Assembly: GCA_030544235.1 (NCBI GenBank)
Contig: CM060464.1
Coordinates: 30,344,152-30,408,151, forward strand
DNA length: 64,000 nt
DNA from: Lepturacanthus savala
Lineage: Eukaryota > Chordata > Actinopteri > Scombriformes > Trichiuridae
Direction: 5' to 3'
The translations under genes were made by a program, and so were the position numbers. Positions 49,270 through 62,525 of this stretch are shown here, one piece after another; the stretch's first letter is position 1, and every line of letters begins with the position of its first letter. The notes under the pieces were generated by a model. The model did no database searches and had not been told where the DNA came from. It saw nothing but the letters and a program-made list of their open reading frames with translations.

Positions 49270-49301
49270 ACACACACAGACACACACACACACACACACA
49301 C
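49221..49301. repeat. Compound (CT)n(CA)n microsatellite
   Basis: CT repeat, a short interruption, then CA repeat. The open frames on both strands here are microsatellite translations. Confidence 0.95.
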
Positions 49302-50462
49302 GAAAAAACAAAAAAAACATACACCACACTTTCCTTGCTGCAGTTATCTAGCAGCAACACAGCCCCACATTCAATACAACATTATTTGATATGGTTAAAT
49401 GCAGTAGCGCACACACACACGTTTACACACACTAATGTAAGCATTACGCTCCTCTTCCATTACTCCACTTTTAAAACCTTTCGTTGTTATTTATAGATGT
49501 TGTTGCTTCCTCCGATAAAAGGTGCATTAATGCGTTTGTGTGTATCTGTGTGTTACAGCAGCGAGTGTGTCTATGAATAGATTCTCTGGCACAGATGTGC
49601 ACTGTTACACACATTTGACCCATGTGTGACCCGTGGCTCAGTCATAATTAGTGTCACATCTCCATGTAGGCTCAGTTATCGCTCAATCACAACGGGAACC
49701 ACCGTCCCTAATTAGATCCACAGCCTACAAAATAAAAGAGATTATGAATTACAAACCCTGCATTAACAATGTAACTGTGGACTAATGTAATAACCCATAA
49801 GAACTTAATAAATTGTAATTATAGCATGGAGTCTAGCATGTAATAACCAGATATTATGACATATTGGCCTCATAATGTGATGTCATTTGACTGATAATTC
49901 ATAATGCTAAAACACATTGTGTTTTTTATTGCTATGAGTGAAGTTGGCTCCTAGTGATGGACTAGACTCTACAACAGGCCTTAGAGATAGAAAGTCTAGA
50001 GGTGTGTGTGTGTGTGTGTGTATGTGTGTTAACGTAGGCCCAACTAAGTATTAAATTAGTTGCCAAATATTTTAATAATCTATTTTAATCAATTTAATCG
50101 ATTAGTTGTTACAGTCCTAATACTGTATGAATGTGTGTGTGAGTCGTGTGTGGGCTGTCAGTGAGCAGCAGGCTTCTACCTGTATGCAGCAGAGTGAGTG
50201 AGAGATGAGGGAGAGGCCATTAAAGTCCTTTGGGGTGCATATACAAACATGTCCCGGCACACACATACAGTGTTTTTGTGCACATACACACACACAGCTT
50301 AGCATTCATACCCATATATGGTGTGTGTGTACATGTTCCCAGTAAAACAGGCATCCTGCTTGTTTCCAACTGGTAACTTTCCACTGTCACTTCGTCCTGC
50401 TGCGTGTGTGTGTGTTCGTATTTCTTCTTCTTCTTCCACCACTTTATACCCCACTATGACAT

Positions 50463-50573
<111 letters not shown>

Positions 50574-51039
50574 CTTCTCATTGACCTACTTCCCAAAGGC
50601 TGCTCAGGCTTGCGTGACCACAGTGCTCAGTCCTACGGTGATATGTCGTTACACAGGCCATGCACATGTGCATAATGCTTACACATGCGTAATTGCTGTT
50701 CTACACATTCTCAAGTTTCCATCATTTTAGAGGGCACTACATTGACTTACATTCATGTCCTTGAGACTTACCCTAACCTCAACATTACCCCAAACCTACC
50801 TGAACTTAAAACCAAAATAAAAACTGTAAAATCATGATAATAATCAAATTGTCTGTTGAGACCTTCAATAATTCATATTGTACGCTATTGTAAATTACTG
50901 TAAATTATTTAGTCAAACAGCAATTCCAGCTTTCTGTGTTTGCTTTCGAGGAACAGTAAGAAACCATTTAATGTGAGAGGGTAACATAATAATTGAAACT
51001 CACCTGCTCCTCTGCGATCTGAAGCTGCTGTCAGATGCT

Positions 51040-51175
51040 GCAGAGCTTGATATAATTTGCATTAATTGCAGTAATCACAAAATTGAGACCGGTCCGCGGG
51101 TGGAGCACCGGGATTCAGGTTAATGAGGAAACAATTTCAAATCGAATCGTGACTGAAGCGATTTCAAATCAACTC
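51040..51175. promoter_or_regulatory. Candidate conserved regulatory block: octamer and homeobox-type sites
   Basis: AATTTGCATTAATTGCAGTA includes the octamer ATTTGCAT and a TAAT core. Two GATTTCAAATC-like blocks follow within 60 bp. Complex, non-repetitive sequence within the presumed intron. Suggestive only. Confidence 0.25.
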
Positions 51176-52278
51176 TAACTGTGTGTATGGCCTCGTACGC
51201 CCTCAGGCTCCATCTGTCTGTCTGGATGCAGCGAATATTTGATCCCCAGCAGCAGAGTCAAAATCGTGTGGCGTCTTGCTGATTGCTCCGGAAAATATTG
51301 ACACACCCAGAGTGTGGAGTTCCTCCACCTTTCCTCACCTTTCATTCATTGTTTCCTTCTTGAAAACACCAAGGCCCAGTTGCTGAAGGAAACATTTCTA
51401 CTATGATGCAATATGGGTAATGAGTCAAATTCTTTTATAGTGAGTGTGTACTTGTATGTGTTGAAACACGGCAGGTGTTTTTTTTTCTTCTTTCTTTTAT
51501 TGACGTGTTCACATGACTAAACATTCACACATGTATGTGTATTATATTAGTGCTTCTCCTCCACCTTCTGGTCACTGAAATCTAAAGGTTCTATTACATT
51601 AAAAGTGAGATTTTAATAACTTTAAAAAAAAAATATTAAAAGGTCTTGGTTGTTATATAAATAATGTCCCATGTTTCAAACTCCTCAATCCACAGAGAAA
51701 TGCACACAGCCTGTATTTAGAAACTGGGTGTTAAAATGAGCAATCAATGAAATTGTGATAATTGTCATAACTATACAGTCATTGCATTCACAACCATTCA
51801 TATCAGAGGAGAGTCTTATTAATATTAATAAAGATGTAAAACGATATTGAGATTTTTAATACTTAAAACCACAAATATATCTTGTATGGGACTTGAAATA
51901 AAAAAAAGAAAAGAAAAAAGAGTGAACAATATTGGACTTTTTAGTGAGTGTTAGAGAATTGTACTTCATTTTTAAGTGGTGAAAGAATCTTCTGAATCTT
52001 CTTTTTAGTGTTAATCCCAAAACAGTAACTTAGTTTGAGGAATGTTACCATGTGTTTCTACATAAAAGCATAGTTTGACATTATTTTCCATGAGCATCAT
52101 TGAGGTGATTAAGCATGTTTCTCAAAATCTCTGAAACAGTCATTTCTCAAACTTAAGCAACAATTCTCAGAAGCATCAGTGTTTAATTATGTCCTATCAA
52201 AAAAAGACCTGGAAGCTGCTCTCCATTGAAACCCTGGGTATAAGTCACCACCATAGGCGGAAATCCTGAGGGCGACAC

Positions 52279-52445
52279 GGGGGGACAACGTACAACACAA
52301 GCGCTGCTAAATGTAAAACATGTTTCCTAATCATAGAAACGATGATAACAAGCTTAAACAAAGTATGTTATCATAGTGGCAGTGATGAGGGGAAAGATTT
52401 TCATAGTTTGTCCCTCATTGGTTCATGATCTCATTTGCCTCATGT
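52279..52445. repeat. Unclassified interspersed repeat, copy 2
   Basis: Matches 41031-41412 at GGGGGGACA, GCTAAATGTAAAACATG and AAAGATTTTCATAGTTTGTC, then TTCATGATCTCAT. A short frame starting at about 52494 (FEHAQGFDPYLKRK) could belong to the same element, but I do not recognise it. Confidence 0.5.
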
Positions 52446-52788
52446 ATGAATATAAATAAATTTCCATAAGTAATATTATTACTTTTAATAACATTGTTTA
52501 AAACATTTGAACATGCTCAGGGCTTCGACCCTTACCTGAAAAGAAAAGTTATGAAGCGAGACAAGAAGGTAGGACCACATTATTATAGTATTATGGTATG
52601 TTTTCTTCCATGTCTCCTAAAAAACAATGTACTGTTTATTGCCCCCCCATCAATGAAATGGAATTTTTTTTCCTTGGTCACCACTACTACTCTAATAAAG
52701 TGTCTGGGTAACTACTAAACATAACCCTAACCTACTTTTCCAACTACTAAATCTTCCATCACTGCCAATCGTAACACGACACATACAT

Positions 52789-53083
52789 GGGCAGGACGAT
52801 GGTGAACCCGTTTATTTCCGTCACTGGGTTTGATTCCAGACCTGGCCCGACTGAGCTCTTTCTGTGTAGAGTTTGCATGCCTGATTAGATTTCCTTTGCA
52901 TGCTCGTTCTCCTGTCACAGTCCAAAGGACGAGCACGTCGGAGACTCTTAAGTGTCAGTGCAAGTGTGAATAGTTGTCTGTCTCAGCGCGTTGTCCCTGT
53001 GAGAGACCCGGAGACGTGTCCAGATCGTGCGCGATGTCAGCTGGGATATAGGCTCCAGGTCCCTGGTTCCTCTGCACAGGATG
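52789..53083 (+). mobile_element. tRNA-derived SINE (V-SINE-like)
   Basis: Starts GGGCAGGACGATGGTG and has a tRNA-like B box TGGGTTTGATTCCAG (about 52824). It continues with TCTTTCTGTGTAGAGTTTGC (the conserved V-core motif of fish SINEs), CACAGTCCAAAGGACGAGCA, GTGTGAATAGTTGTCTGTCT, GTCCCTGTGAGAGACC and GTCAGCTGGGATATAGGCTC. The order agrees with abundant fish SINEs. The copy is substituted and so old, and the 3' end is approximate. Confidence 0.8.
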
Positions 53084-53223
53084 CATCATTTCTATATCAG
53101 TGCATTATTGCTCATATATACTGTGGCCACTGAACAGAGATGCTGTGTTTAAAATGTCACGCCATGGATGAATTTCAGTAAAAAAAGAGTTTCGCTTATT
53201 TTGAAAGTTAATGATTTAATATG

Positions 53224-53722
53224 AACCCTATATTGCATGGCAACATATCTAAAAAGCTGTGATATCAAATCTGTTTTTATGGTCAGGGCCCTGTGAAAAG
53301 GTGACTTTTATTTTGAAGTACATACAATTTATGAGTTCCCATTACCAGGATATCCTGTTTATGGACATTTTACATATGAGCGTCATTGTCTCACAACTGT
53401 AAGATGTCTTTCATTCAAAATTTGGGAACATTTTTACCAAAAAAACAAAAACTGGAACTTAATTCAATTTTGATCTTACAAGATTTTGTTTCCCAATATG
53501 CTAAAATAGATTTGTTGCCATATGGCAAAAATATACAAATATGGAAAATTCCCAGTGCATACAACCTAATGGAGTCCCATTGACTTACATAGCATGAAAC
53601 TATCATTTTTCTTACATTTCTTCACATTACAAAAAAAATGTATAATTTAGGCCTTTTTAAGTAATAAAAAACATTCAAAACATTTCTTACCATGTCTAAG
53701 TAATATTTCATGCAATAGAGGG
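53224..53722 (+). mobile_element. piggyBac-like MITE candidate, long form, copy B
   Basis: The left end is AACCCTATATTGCATGGCAA. The right end TATTTCATGCAATAGAGGG is directly followed by TTAA (53723-53726). The interior includes AAAAAGCTGTGATATCAAAT, TTATTTTGAAGTACATACAA, ACCAGGATATCC and GTTGCCATATGGCAAA (53514-53529). CCCT ends next to TTAA are the piggyBac signature. Non-coding. Confidence 0.72.
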
Positions 53723-56448
53723 TTAACTGTTTCCAGCTTCTTTTGTTATGCAAACAGAATATTTGAGTTTTGGTCGGACAAAACAAGACATATGAAGACA
53801 CCTCTCTATCTCTGGGGAAATTATATTGAACAACCATTTTTCACTATTTTCTGACATGTTATTGACAAAATGATTTATTGATTAACTGAGAAAATAATTG
53901 GCAGAGTAATCGATAGAAGAGACAATCCTTAGTTGCAGCTTTAAACTGTTCCGTTAATGAGCTTTCTCTGTGTAATTCTTCAATGAATAAGTAATGAACC
54001 CAACTGCATCATCATTATGCATGATGGAACGGATTAAAAATAAAAGTGATTGAATTAAAGATGTCAGATTGGCTGAAACAGCCATATCCACACCGGTACT
54101 GAAAAACACTCATGTCAGATGGTTGGTTGGCTGCTATTTAGCTGGTCATTGCTAGTAGTTTCATTGTTGTTCCTGTACATATCTCCGCTCATTTGCATGA
54201 AGTTAAACTAATCTCAACTGCCCTTGTTGCTCTGGACGCTGGCATCGTGCCGCTCGCTGTTGCCATGGCACCGGATGCTCCTCGGCACCCCAGCTCTCGT
54301 TGAAAATGAGATTGTTGCTTGCGCCGTGACTGCACTTTCAAGCCTTTCATGGTCTGCCTCGCCCCTTCACGCCACTCTTTCATGTCATCGCACACACACC
54401 TTTCTGCCTCTCCTTTATTGAACACACACACACCTCTGCTGTGTTTCTCTCTCATGTCTAATGCTCCTCCCTCAGCTCTGCTTGGCTTTGAGCTTTTCTC
54501 AGCAGCACCTGACCTCGTTTCAACTCTCGCTCTCTTTATTTCTCTCACTCTTTTTCACTTTTCATTTACTCTCTTTCCCCATAGCTCTTTGTCTATGTCT
54601 CTCTCTCTCCTAGGGTTGGGTACAGTTCATATTTGAAACAATACCAGTTCCTGGAATTCTATACTGGTTCCCAACGGTACCTTTTTTCGATTCTTTTTTT
54701 TCTGTACCAACAAAAAAGGTCATTTCATTTGTAAAAACTTGTAAAAACACTTCATCAATGAAACCCATCCCTACAATCTCCATCTGTCACAGTCGCCAGG
54801 GCACAGAATGTGTGGGTCTCGGAAGACACACATGATTTCTTTCCCTAGATCTAGAAGCCATAACGGTGCAGTTAGTTACTCGTTGGGGTTAGTGACTCTC
54901 TCAAACACACACAGGATGACAAACACAAGTTACTGTGAGTGAGTGATGGATGTTTTGTCAATCAAATGTAGGATGTGGTCTGACGGCCGACACTCACACA
55001 TAATCACGCGCACATCACAGAATGAGGAACAAACAGACGAAGGCAGGCTGGTAGTCAATTGACACACATGAAATACACAGAGAGAGAAAGAGAGAGAGTC
55101 TGGGAGACTTCATGGTCTGATAGCTTATCGATTCCTCTGCAGGTGTTTTCAGGAGGAAGGCGATGTTCGGAGGAAGAGGGAAAGTAGAAAAAAGGCAGGT
55201 GAGGAGAGTGGGTGAGAGATAATAAAGCAAGCGGGAGAGAGATTACATATAATTTTAGACAAAGCAGATGTCAAAACTTCCCCCGAGATACGATTCTGAC
55301 TTTTGAACTTCCTGCTGTCTCTATTTCTTTTTTTTGGAATTGCCTTTCTAGGTATTGAAGTGTATTGCCCTCACTGTCAAAGAAGTTACAACAGGCTAAA
55401 TATGTCAAAGGTATTGAAGTGTTTGTCGTGTGCTTGTCCATTGACCCCTATGATGATGATTTTTGTGGTGAAACTAAAGCCTTTTCATTAAACATAATTC
55501 TATCTTAGAAGGCAACGTTTGGCCATGTAGTGTATGTAAAGGCTGAAAAGTCCCAATTTATGGCCTTTGCTTCTTCTGTGATTTAATAAGTGAACCTTGG
55601 ATGGCCCTTTATGGACCTCTTAGTGAGAAATGGGAGGAAGACCAAGTAAGCATTGGGTATCTATTTACTTATAACACATCCAGGCCTGCATCACCTTGGC
55701 TGCTCCAGCCTTATAAACCAGATCTAAGCCTGAGTTTTTTCACATATTCTAATGATTAAGGAGGCCCTGAATTATCCTGGATAGAAACCGAAGCTCCATC
55801 TTGGTTTGTCCTGTGTGAGACTTCAGTGGAATCACACTAAAAAGACGGCTGGTTTAATGTTCTGCTTTTCTATTTAATGTTAGACTGAAACTACTGAGCT
55901 TTGGTTGGCCCCTATTGACTCTGCCTAAGTCCCGCCCCCTTTAATTACAGTTGCTAGGTAGTTTATGTTCTTAAATCTGTCAGCAACCAAACTGTGCCCT
56001 TTTCCAAATCTCTTTAACATTACCGTAGCAATAAGCTAACTTTTTGATGTAGCTAGTTAGCTAGCTAGCATTTTGCTAGCATTAGCTAACAACTGCAATG
56101 TATTGTGATTTTACAAAGAAATGTAACATTCTTCAAAATGTTTTAAACATAGTTGAGCATATCTCAGGGGAAAGTTGACAGAAGTTGCCTAATTTTAATT
56201 GGAGCACAGAGCAGAAAGGGGTGGGAGTTAGGAAGGGTCAATGGCTCTAGCTGTGCAAATCATGCTAAATAGAAAGTTCTATTTAGTCCAGTTTGGCTCT
56301 GTTGAAACACTGCATAATGCTAGTTGATACTCTGGTCAGAGCCAGGCCTTCCTTCTCTCTTTTGTGGCTTTTATGTGTGTTTGGGTGGTGTTAGTGCCAT
56401 ATTGTCTGGTAATGTAGTGGACCGCCTACTAGGAAGACTGAATGATTA

Positions 56449-56513
56449 CCTTGTGTGTGTGTATATATATTTATATATATATATATATGTGTGTGTGTGT
56501 TTGTGTGTGTGTG
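56449..56513. repeat. Compound (GT)n(AT)n(GT)n microsatellite
   Basis: GT run, then TATATATATTTATATATATA, then GT again. Confidence 0.95.
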
Positions 56514-57691
56514 TGCACCAGTCCCATTAGAATAGCAGGCTTGGTCCGGTTCATTAGTCCTGTTGACAGCAGCTGAATGAGGAGCTGAACACCTCGGAAA
56601 CCAGCAGAGAAAAGCTTTCTGGAGCTTTCTGTGTTTCCTAACACTCTGGTCGTGTACTTCTATTGTGGCCACCAGTGCAACAGGAAGACACACGGCCAAT
56701 ACGGCTTTCTCAGCTGTCCAGGCAAACCTGTTTTCTGCAGAGATGCTCTTATGCTTCGCCACAGGTGCACCTTAGGAACCGTACAGCCCTGTTTTCAGTA
56801 GTGTAGTCTAGGTGTACGTTTTAGTATGCAGAGGTGGGCAACAGCTGACCAGAGAGCTCTTAAGTGATGTAATGCCTCTTCTGGCAGCCATATTGGAGCT
56901 CTACAGCTCTTTAATAGTGGCTGTGAAGTGCTGATTGTTTCCAAATAATTTATTCAGGGCAAGAAATGATGCCAGGAATTGTAACTCAAATGATTTCGGT
57001 CATCAATATACTGTAGATATGAATAAAACAATATAATGATTCAAAAAAAAAGATTCACAGTAACCTAGATTAGACTCTAATCTACTTAATGAGACATTTT
57101 TATTTGTAATTTTACACAACAGTTCAAATCATAAGTCTTTTACAGACATATTACAGAAAATTTGGATTGTGAAACTGTAGATTTCCACATTGCATTCGCT
57201 CCTTGGTTGAAGTGCTCACAAATTGGGGACATATGCAGTCTGTGGCAAGTTGTTGCAGTCAGATGCTTGCTTTTTTTTTTAAATCACAGACCAAAAGAGT
57301 GTTAGGGTGATAAAAATCTAGACGATATTTCTAAACAGCCGTTTCTTCACTGGATCTCGGGGATGAAGGCAGACATGGCTGCAGGGAGATTACTGACACA
57401 AGCCTCTGCTGTCAGGGAGAATGTGCAGGCAAGTTGCCACTGGCAACGAAGGGCTGCGGTCGCCAGTCGGACAAAAATAAGCCTGTAATCTAAGAAAATC
57501 AAGTAAATCATATTGACTTAAAAATGTACACGTTCAATTGTATCGAATAGAATGTACACATTTATTTTAAATGTAATAACGTTAACTGTTTCAGTCCCTA
57601 ATAATTTAGCCCTATGTTAATATCTAAAAGAGAATTTCAACATTCTTCAGCCTAGACCCCATTTGCCTAACTTTCAATGTCTGTTTGAGTC

Positions 57692-58023
57692 ATCTGAGCA
57701 GAAATGTCTAAATTTGCTCCATTATTGAGCAAGAACCAGCCTCTTATTTCACAACAACACGGTATAATGGTGGCGGCCAGGGCATTGATGCCCATCTCTG
57801 CAAGTGTTGTGTTTTTCACCTGTTTCAGGCTTAGATTGGTGTGTTCACACCAAAAATATACAATTTCCTTCCAAACTCACCAGCAGCAGCTGCAGGGTTG
57901 TATGTGTAACTCTTGTTGGTTGTTGCGTTAATCCCATAAATTACAACAGATGCATGTTGTCTATGAAGTAAGCAGCTGGTTCTTCTTTAATACTGGACCA
58001 AATGTAGACATTTCTGCTCAGAT
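57692..58023. mobile_element. MITE with about 50-bp terminal inverted repeats
   Basis: The left end begins ATCTGAGCAGAAATGTCTAA and the right end closes with TAGACATTTCTGCTCAGAT. Over about 50 bp the two ends pair with roughly six mismatches, running inward to GAACCAGC/GCTGGTTC. 332 bp in total, interior non-coding. No clear target duplication, so the superfamily is unassigned. Confidence 0.8.
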
Positions 58024-59114
58024 TAAACCAATAGATATGAACAATTCTTGAAAATCTGGTCCAGATTGAAAAATTCTACTTCAGCTCTGTTGATGCCTGA
58101 CCGGAAGCTAATCTGCCTGTTTCCTCTCATATGGAGAAAAATGTCAAGACTGTTGAGATGACTAATGCTTGCATAAGAGCATATTACACACACAAACTCA
58201 CACACAAACACACTTTATGGCCTGTCAGACAACCCAAAATTTGTGGTTGTTCCATAATTCATGAAAAGTGTGTTTCCTAGAGAGTTTCCTGGTTGCATGA
58301 GGACTACATGCTTTTCAGACATCTTTGAATTCTTAGCTCTTGCTTGCACACACCAGTGTACACGGTAGGACATGCAGCTTAAACTTTGTGTGTGCGCGTG
58401 TGTGTGCGTGTTAGTAAGCGAATGTTGTTCTGCCCCTATAAACATGGTCTCACATTCACACAGGGTCTCACATCAGCTGCCTTTACACTGTATTATTTAC
58501 TGCAACATTTTCACTGTTAACCAGCTACTTGAGTTTTATCTGAGGTGTGTGTGTATATGGGGTTCCATACATTTCAAAATGCACATGCAGCTATCAACTG
58601 AGCGTGTTGATAGCAAGCCCCTGCTTTGATGCCTGTGCAGAAAAGCAGCACTTTAGTGTGTGTGCGTGTGGGCAAACCTGCCGTCATAATGGCAAAATTA
58701 AAAAAGGACATTGTGCCTGTGTTTGTTTATGGGCTGTTTGTGTACTGTGTGTCCATACGGTGTTTATCATGTATGTCACAGGGTGTGTGTGTGCGTTCAG
58801 TGTGTTGTTGTGGATTAACTTGCACATAATGGTGAAATAAAAGCACGTACACTTGTTTTGCGTGTGCGAGTGTGTGTGTCTGTGTGTGGAAAGGAAGCAG
58901 ATCTTTTGATGGGACAGCTGTGAAGTTCAAAGACTGCTCGGCTTTGCGTCTGATGACAAACACACATGCGCACAAATTCTGCCTTTTGTACTTTTCCGCA
59001 GCTGCAGCGGCGCACACACACACACACACAGCGAGTGCACAAACACTTAGTATTTAGAGATAAACCAGCAGGTCAAAGGTTGTAGTACAAAGTTTACATC
59101 TCTTAAATCTTTGC

Positions 59115-59142
59115 CTCTCTCTCCCTGTCTCTCTCTCTCTCT

Positions 59143-59174
<32 letters not shown>

Positions 59175-59203
59175 TTTTCTCTTTTCTCTCTCTCTCTCTC
59201 TCC
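59115..59203. repeat. (CT)n-rich microsatellite
   Basis: CT repeat with TTTC interruptions; the adjoining Ser/Leu/Phe-rich frames are artefacts. Confidence 0.92.
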
Positions 59204-59317
59204 CTACCTAATATGGTTTTGCTGCTGCATCAGGCTGCAGAGTTCAGACTTCACACACACTGTGATCCTTGTTACTCCAGGGTTGCTGCAATATGTTAGT
59301 GTGTAAGTGTGGGTTTA

Positions 59318-59351
59318 TGTGTGTGTGTGTGTGTGTGTGTGTTTGTGTGTC
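59318..59351. repeat. (GT)n microsatellite
   Basis: GT repeat with one T interruption. Confidence 0.92.
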
Positions 59352-60920
59352 AGTGACATCATTTCTGGAGCAGTTTGGACATTCTGTTGATTCATCAATA
59401 CAACAGTTGTGGTCTCCTCCGTCCTTGCTCCCTCCTCCTTGTTTCCTCTCCTTCCTCTCTGCACCTGCTCCCTCCTTTCTTCTCACATCTTTGCCTGCTT
59501 CTTCGATATTTCTTTTCCTGTTCTTCTTCCTTGCTCTATTTTCCTATTTGCATTTTCTGTTGTCAGCATATGATTGTGCACATTTCCAGCTTTCCTTTAT
59601 GAGTGTTTGTATGTATACACATGTCTGTTAAAACAGGCGGCTGCTGTGGTGTTTGAGGCAAATCTCATACATTTAGCCATCTGTGCGATCAGTGAAATGG
59701 TTATTTTTCTTGCTGCTGCAGCTATAAAAGTGCCTTAAGACTCCAGAAATACTGAGGAAACTTCAGGAAATCAAAATGTGCCATCAGGAAAGTGAGTCAT
59801 TTTCACAAAACAAATCTGTTTGTGTACAAAAAACAGGAAGCACTTGCTATTAAAACACTGTGTGACTATTGACTGCCACTGTCTCCACCTAGGTGCTTAT
59901 TATAGCATTTTATGATACATCAGCATAGTGGAAAAACATCACACAACAGCAAATCTTTATATTTTGCTCTTGCTGCGTTTATCAGACTAAAAAAAAACAA
60001 CAAAAAATGTCTTACTTGTGGTTAATTGTTCTAACATTTACCTAATCCATTTTGCATTGTCTTTCTTATATTTATTGTATTTCTGCAGTCATCTTTTATT
60101 CTCATTTGAGGCTTCATACCTCAGGCAAATTGTAATACTAATGCTACTGGAGTGAAGAATATCAACAAATAGAGCAAATGTAGCATGTTTAGTTCATGCT
60201 TATCACATTTGTTGATAGTGGAAAGTGATGCATTTTGCTTTAAATTCTGTGAGTTTTCATTAGTTGGATGGAAACATGGCAGTGTGTGTGTTGGACTGGA
60301 ACTGCCAGAGAAGTGCAACTGGTTGCACTGGACTAATTCTGTGTTTGCGTAAAGCCACTAAGCCCCAGTTATCTCCTCACATTTGACTAAGCAGCCTAGT
60401 CTGCTAACGTCTGGACCTCTAATGAGGAAAACATGGTGGGCAGTCTGACAGGAAGGTTTCTTACTTCTTGTCTCATCTGATCTCACTTGTCATAATAACG
60501 GTGTTTGACAAGGTTTATAACTGGTGTATGAATCGCAATTAATAATTAGCACATTTCAGTGCTCAAATTTGAAGTATGCAATGCTATTTAATTACACATT
60601 TGGCTGAAATAACATATTCTGACCATTGCATATATCTTAAAATATTTAATATGACAGTATTTAAAAAAAATAACTGAATAAAATAAACAATCAGAGCCAA
60701 GCTAGCACATAAATAGCCAATCACGGTGACTGTACAACTCCAGGGCGGAGTGATGCAAAGTGGCAGAGAGAGAGAGAAGGTTTGGTTGGTTGGTTGTTGC
60801 AGCTTTTAAGTGTCAAAAACTGAAAGGACAAAAAAATAAAGCCAGTGTGTTGTGTGTGTTGTTTTACATGAAGCTGAAACCATGGATAGAAAATAACAAT
60901 GGTAAAGTTAGAAGACAGAC

Positions 60921-61168
60921 AACTCATTGAATGAAGTATTACTTAGACATTGCGAAAATGTTTGTAATGTTTTTATTAAAAAACCTTGGGTTGTGAGACA
61001 GTGCGGCTCACATGTCAAATGTCCATGAGCAAACAGGATATCCTGGTCACGTGACCTCATAAATTGTATGTCCTTCAAAATAACCCCCCCCACACACCTA
61101 ACTGAAAAAACACAGATTTTATACCACAACTTTTTTTTTTTTTTAAATGAAGATGAAGTAATAGAGGG
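60921..61168 (-). mobile_element. piggyBac-like MITE candidate, short form, copy C
   Basis: The left end AACTCATTGAATGAAGTATT, then ACTTAGACATTG, corresponds to the reverse complement of the right ends of copies B and D. Internal ATGAGCAAACAGGATATCCT and CACGTGACCTCATAAATTGT match D in reverse. The other border is AATAGAGGG followed by TTAA (61169-61172). A C-run and a T-run interrupt it. Confidence 0.7.
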
Positions 61169-61497
61169 TTAATATAGAAGTAAGTATAGAGTTAAAAGAA
61201 AAACTAGTTAAGAGAGGTAGACGGAGGATCAAGAGAGATGAATGAAGCATCCCTTTAGTTTAATTGAAAACCAAGGAAGCAAGATAGAGACAGAGGAGGA
61301 AATGAAGAGATAGAAAAGGGGGAAAAGGTTATATAAAGACATTCAGCAATATTCCTCATCCGTGTGTCACGTCAGCAGGTTAGAGCAGAATATCAGAGAC
61401 ATGTGTTCTACATTTATCCTCTAATCAGGCCAGTGTCAAACATAACTTCAGCTTTTCTAAAATATGGTGGGATAGATGAAGCTAAGGAGGTTGTAGC

Positions 61498-61731
<234 letters not shown>

Positions 61732-62432
61732 GTATTTGAGCTGCCTCATTGAAAATGTGTCACCCCGGCATCCCTCACTCTGCTCAAGGACAGAGACGCT
61801 GATTGCTCCGGCCACCCTCCACTGTCTATATGTGTCCATGTGTGTGTGCATTTGTAAGTGTGCATGATGATGCAGTGTATTTGTTACTGACAGCAGGTGT
61901 GTGTGTGCTGGTGTCCTTGTATATTTGTTTATGTGTGTGTGCGTGTGAGTGGTGGTGAGAGGCAGCTAAGTGGGGATATCACAGATATATGAGCGGATCG
62001 CTTACTTGATACAGGTGTGCGTGGTGTGCATGTTTTTGCTTGTGCACATATGCTGGAGACACACTGCACAGGTGTGACCTCCACACACACACACACTTTG
62101 CTGTGCTGTCTCGTGTCGACAATAAAACATGTTTGATACCATGAACCTGCTGATTTGAGATCAGAGTGATGTTTACAGGTCTGTCATTAAACAACCTTTT
62201 TACCATTTGGCTCCTGCTGTGTTCTGACTTTGTTTGTTTGTCTGAGCTCATCTGCTTCCTGGCAGGTCTCTGCTGAAAAAGAGTCATTCTCGCTCTCAGT
62301 GGGCCTAACCTTTTTAAAAGTATGGCTAACCGGCACAGCATTATCGCTTTGCCCTGACAAAAATCTTCAGCGGGGACTGCCAGTGTTCTTCTAGAATAAC
62401 CGTTGGACATGTCCCAGTCATCCCAGTCACTC

Positions 62433-62525
62433 ATAGCTCAGTGGAGCATGGAAATCACAGGGACCCAGTTTGACTGACGTGCCCTTTAGCAAGGCGCCTA
62501 CTAACCAACTGCTTCATACTTGCAG
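62433..62525 (+). mobile_element. tRNA-derived SINE fragment candidate
   Basis: ATAGCTCAGTGGAGCATGG resembles a tRNA A box, and GTGCCCTTTAGCAAGGCGCC, then CCAACTGCT, is a phrase common in fish SINEs. Too short to name. Confidence 0.4.

Noticed and set aside
54189..54636. Overlapping frames of 105-119 codons on both strands
   Set aside because: Pyrimidine-rich simple-sequence composition and no recognisable domain on either strand.
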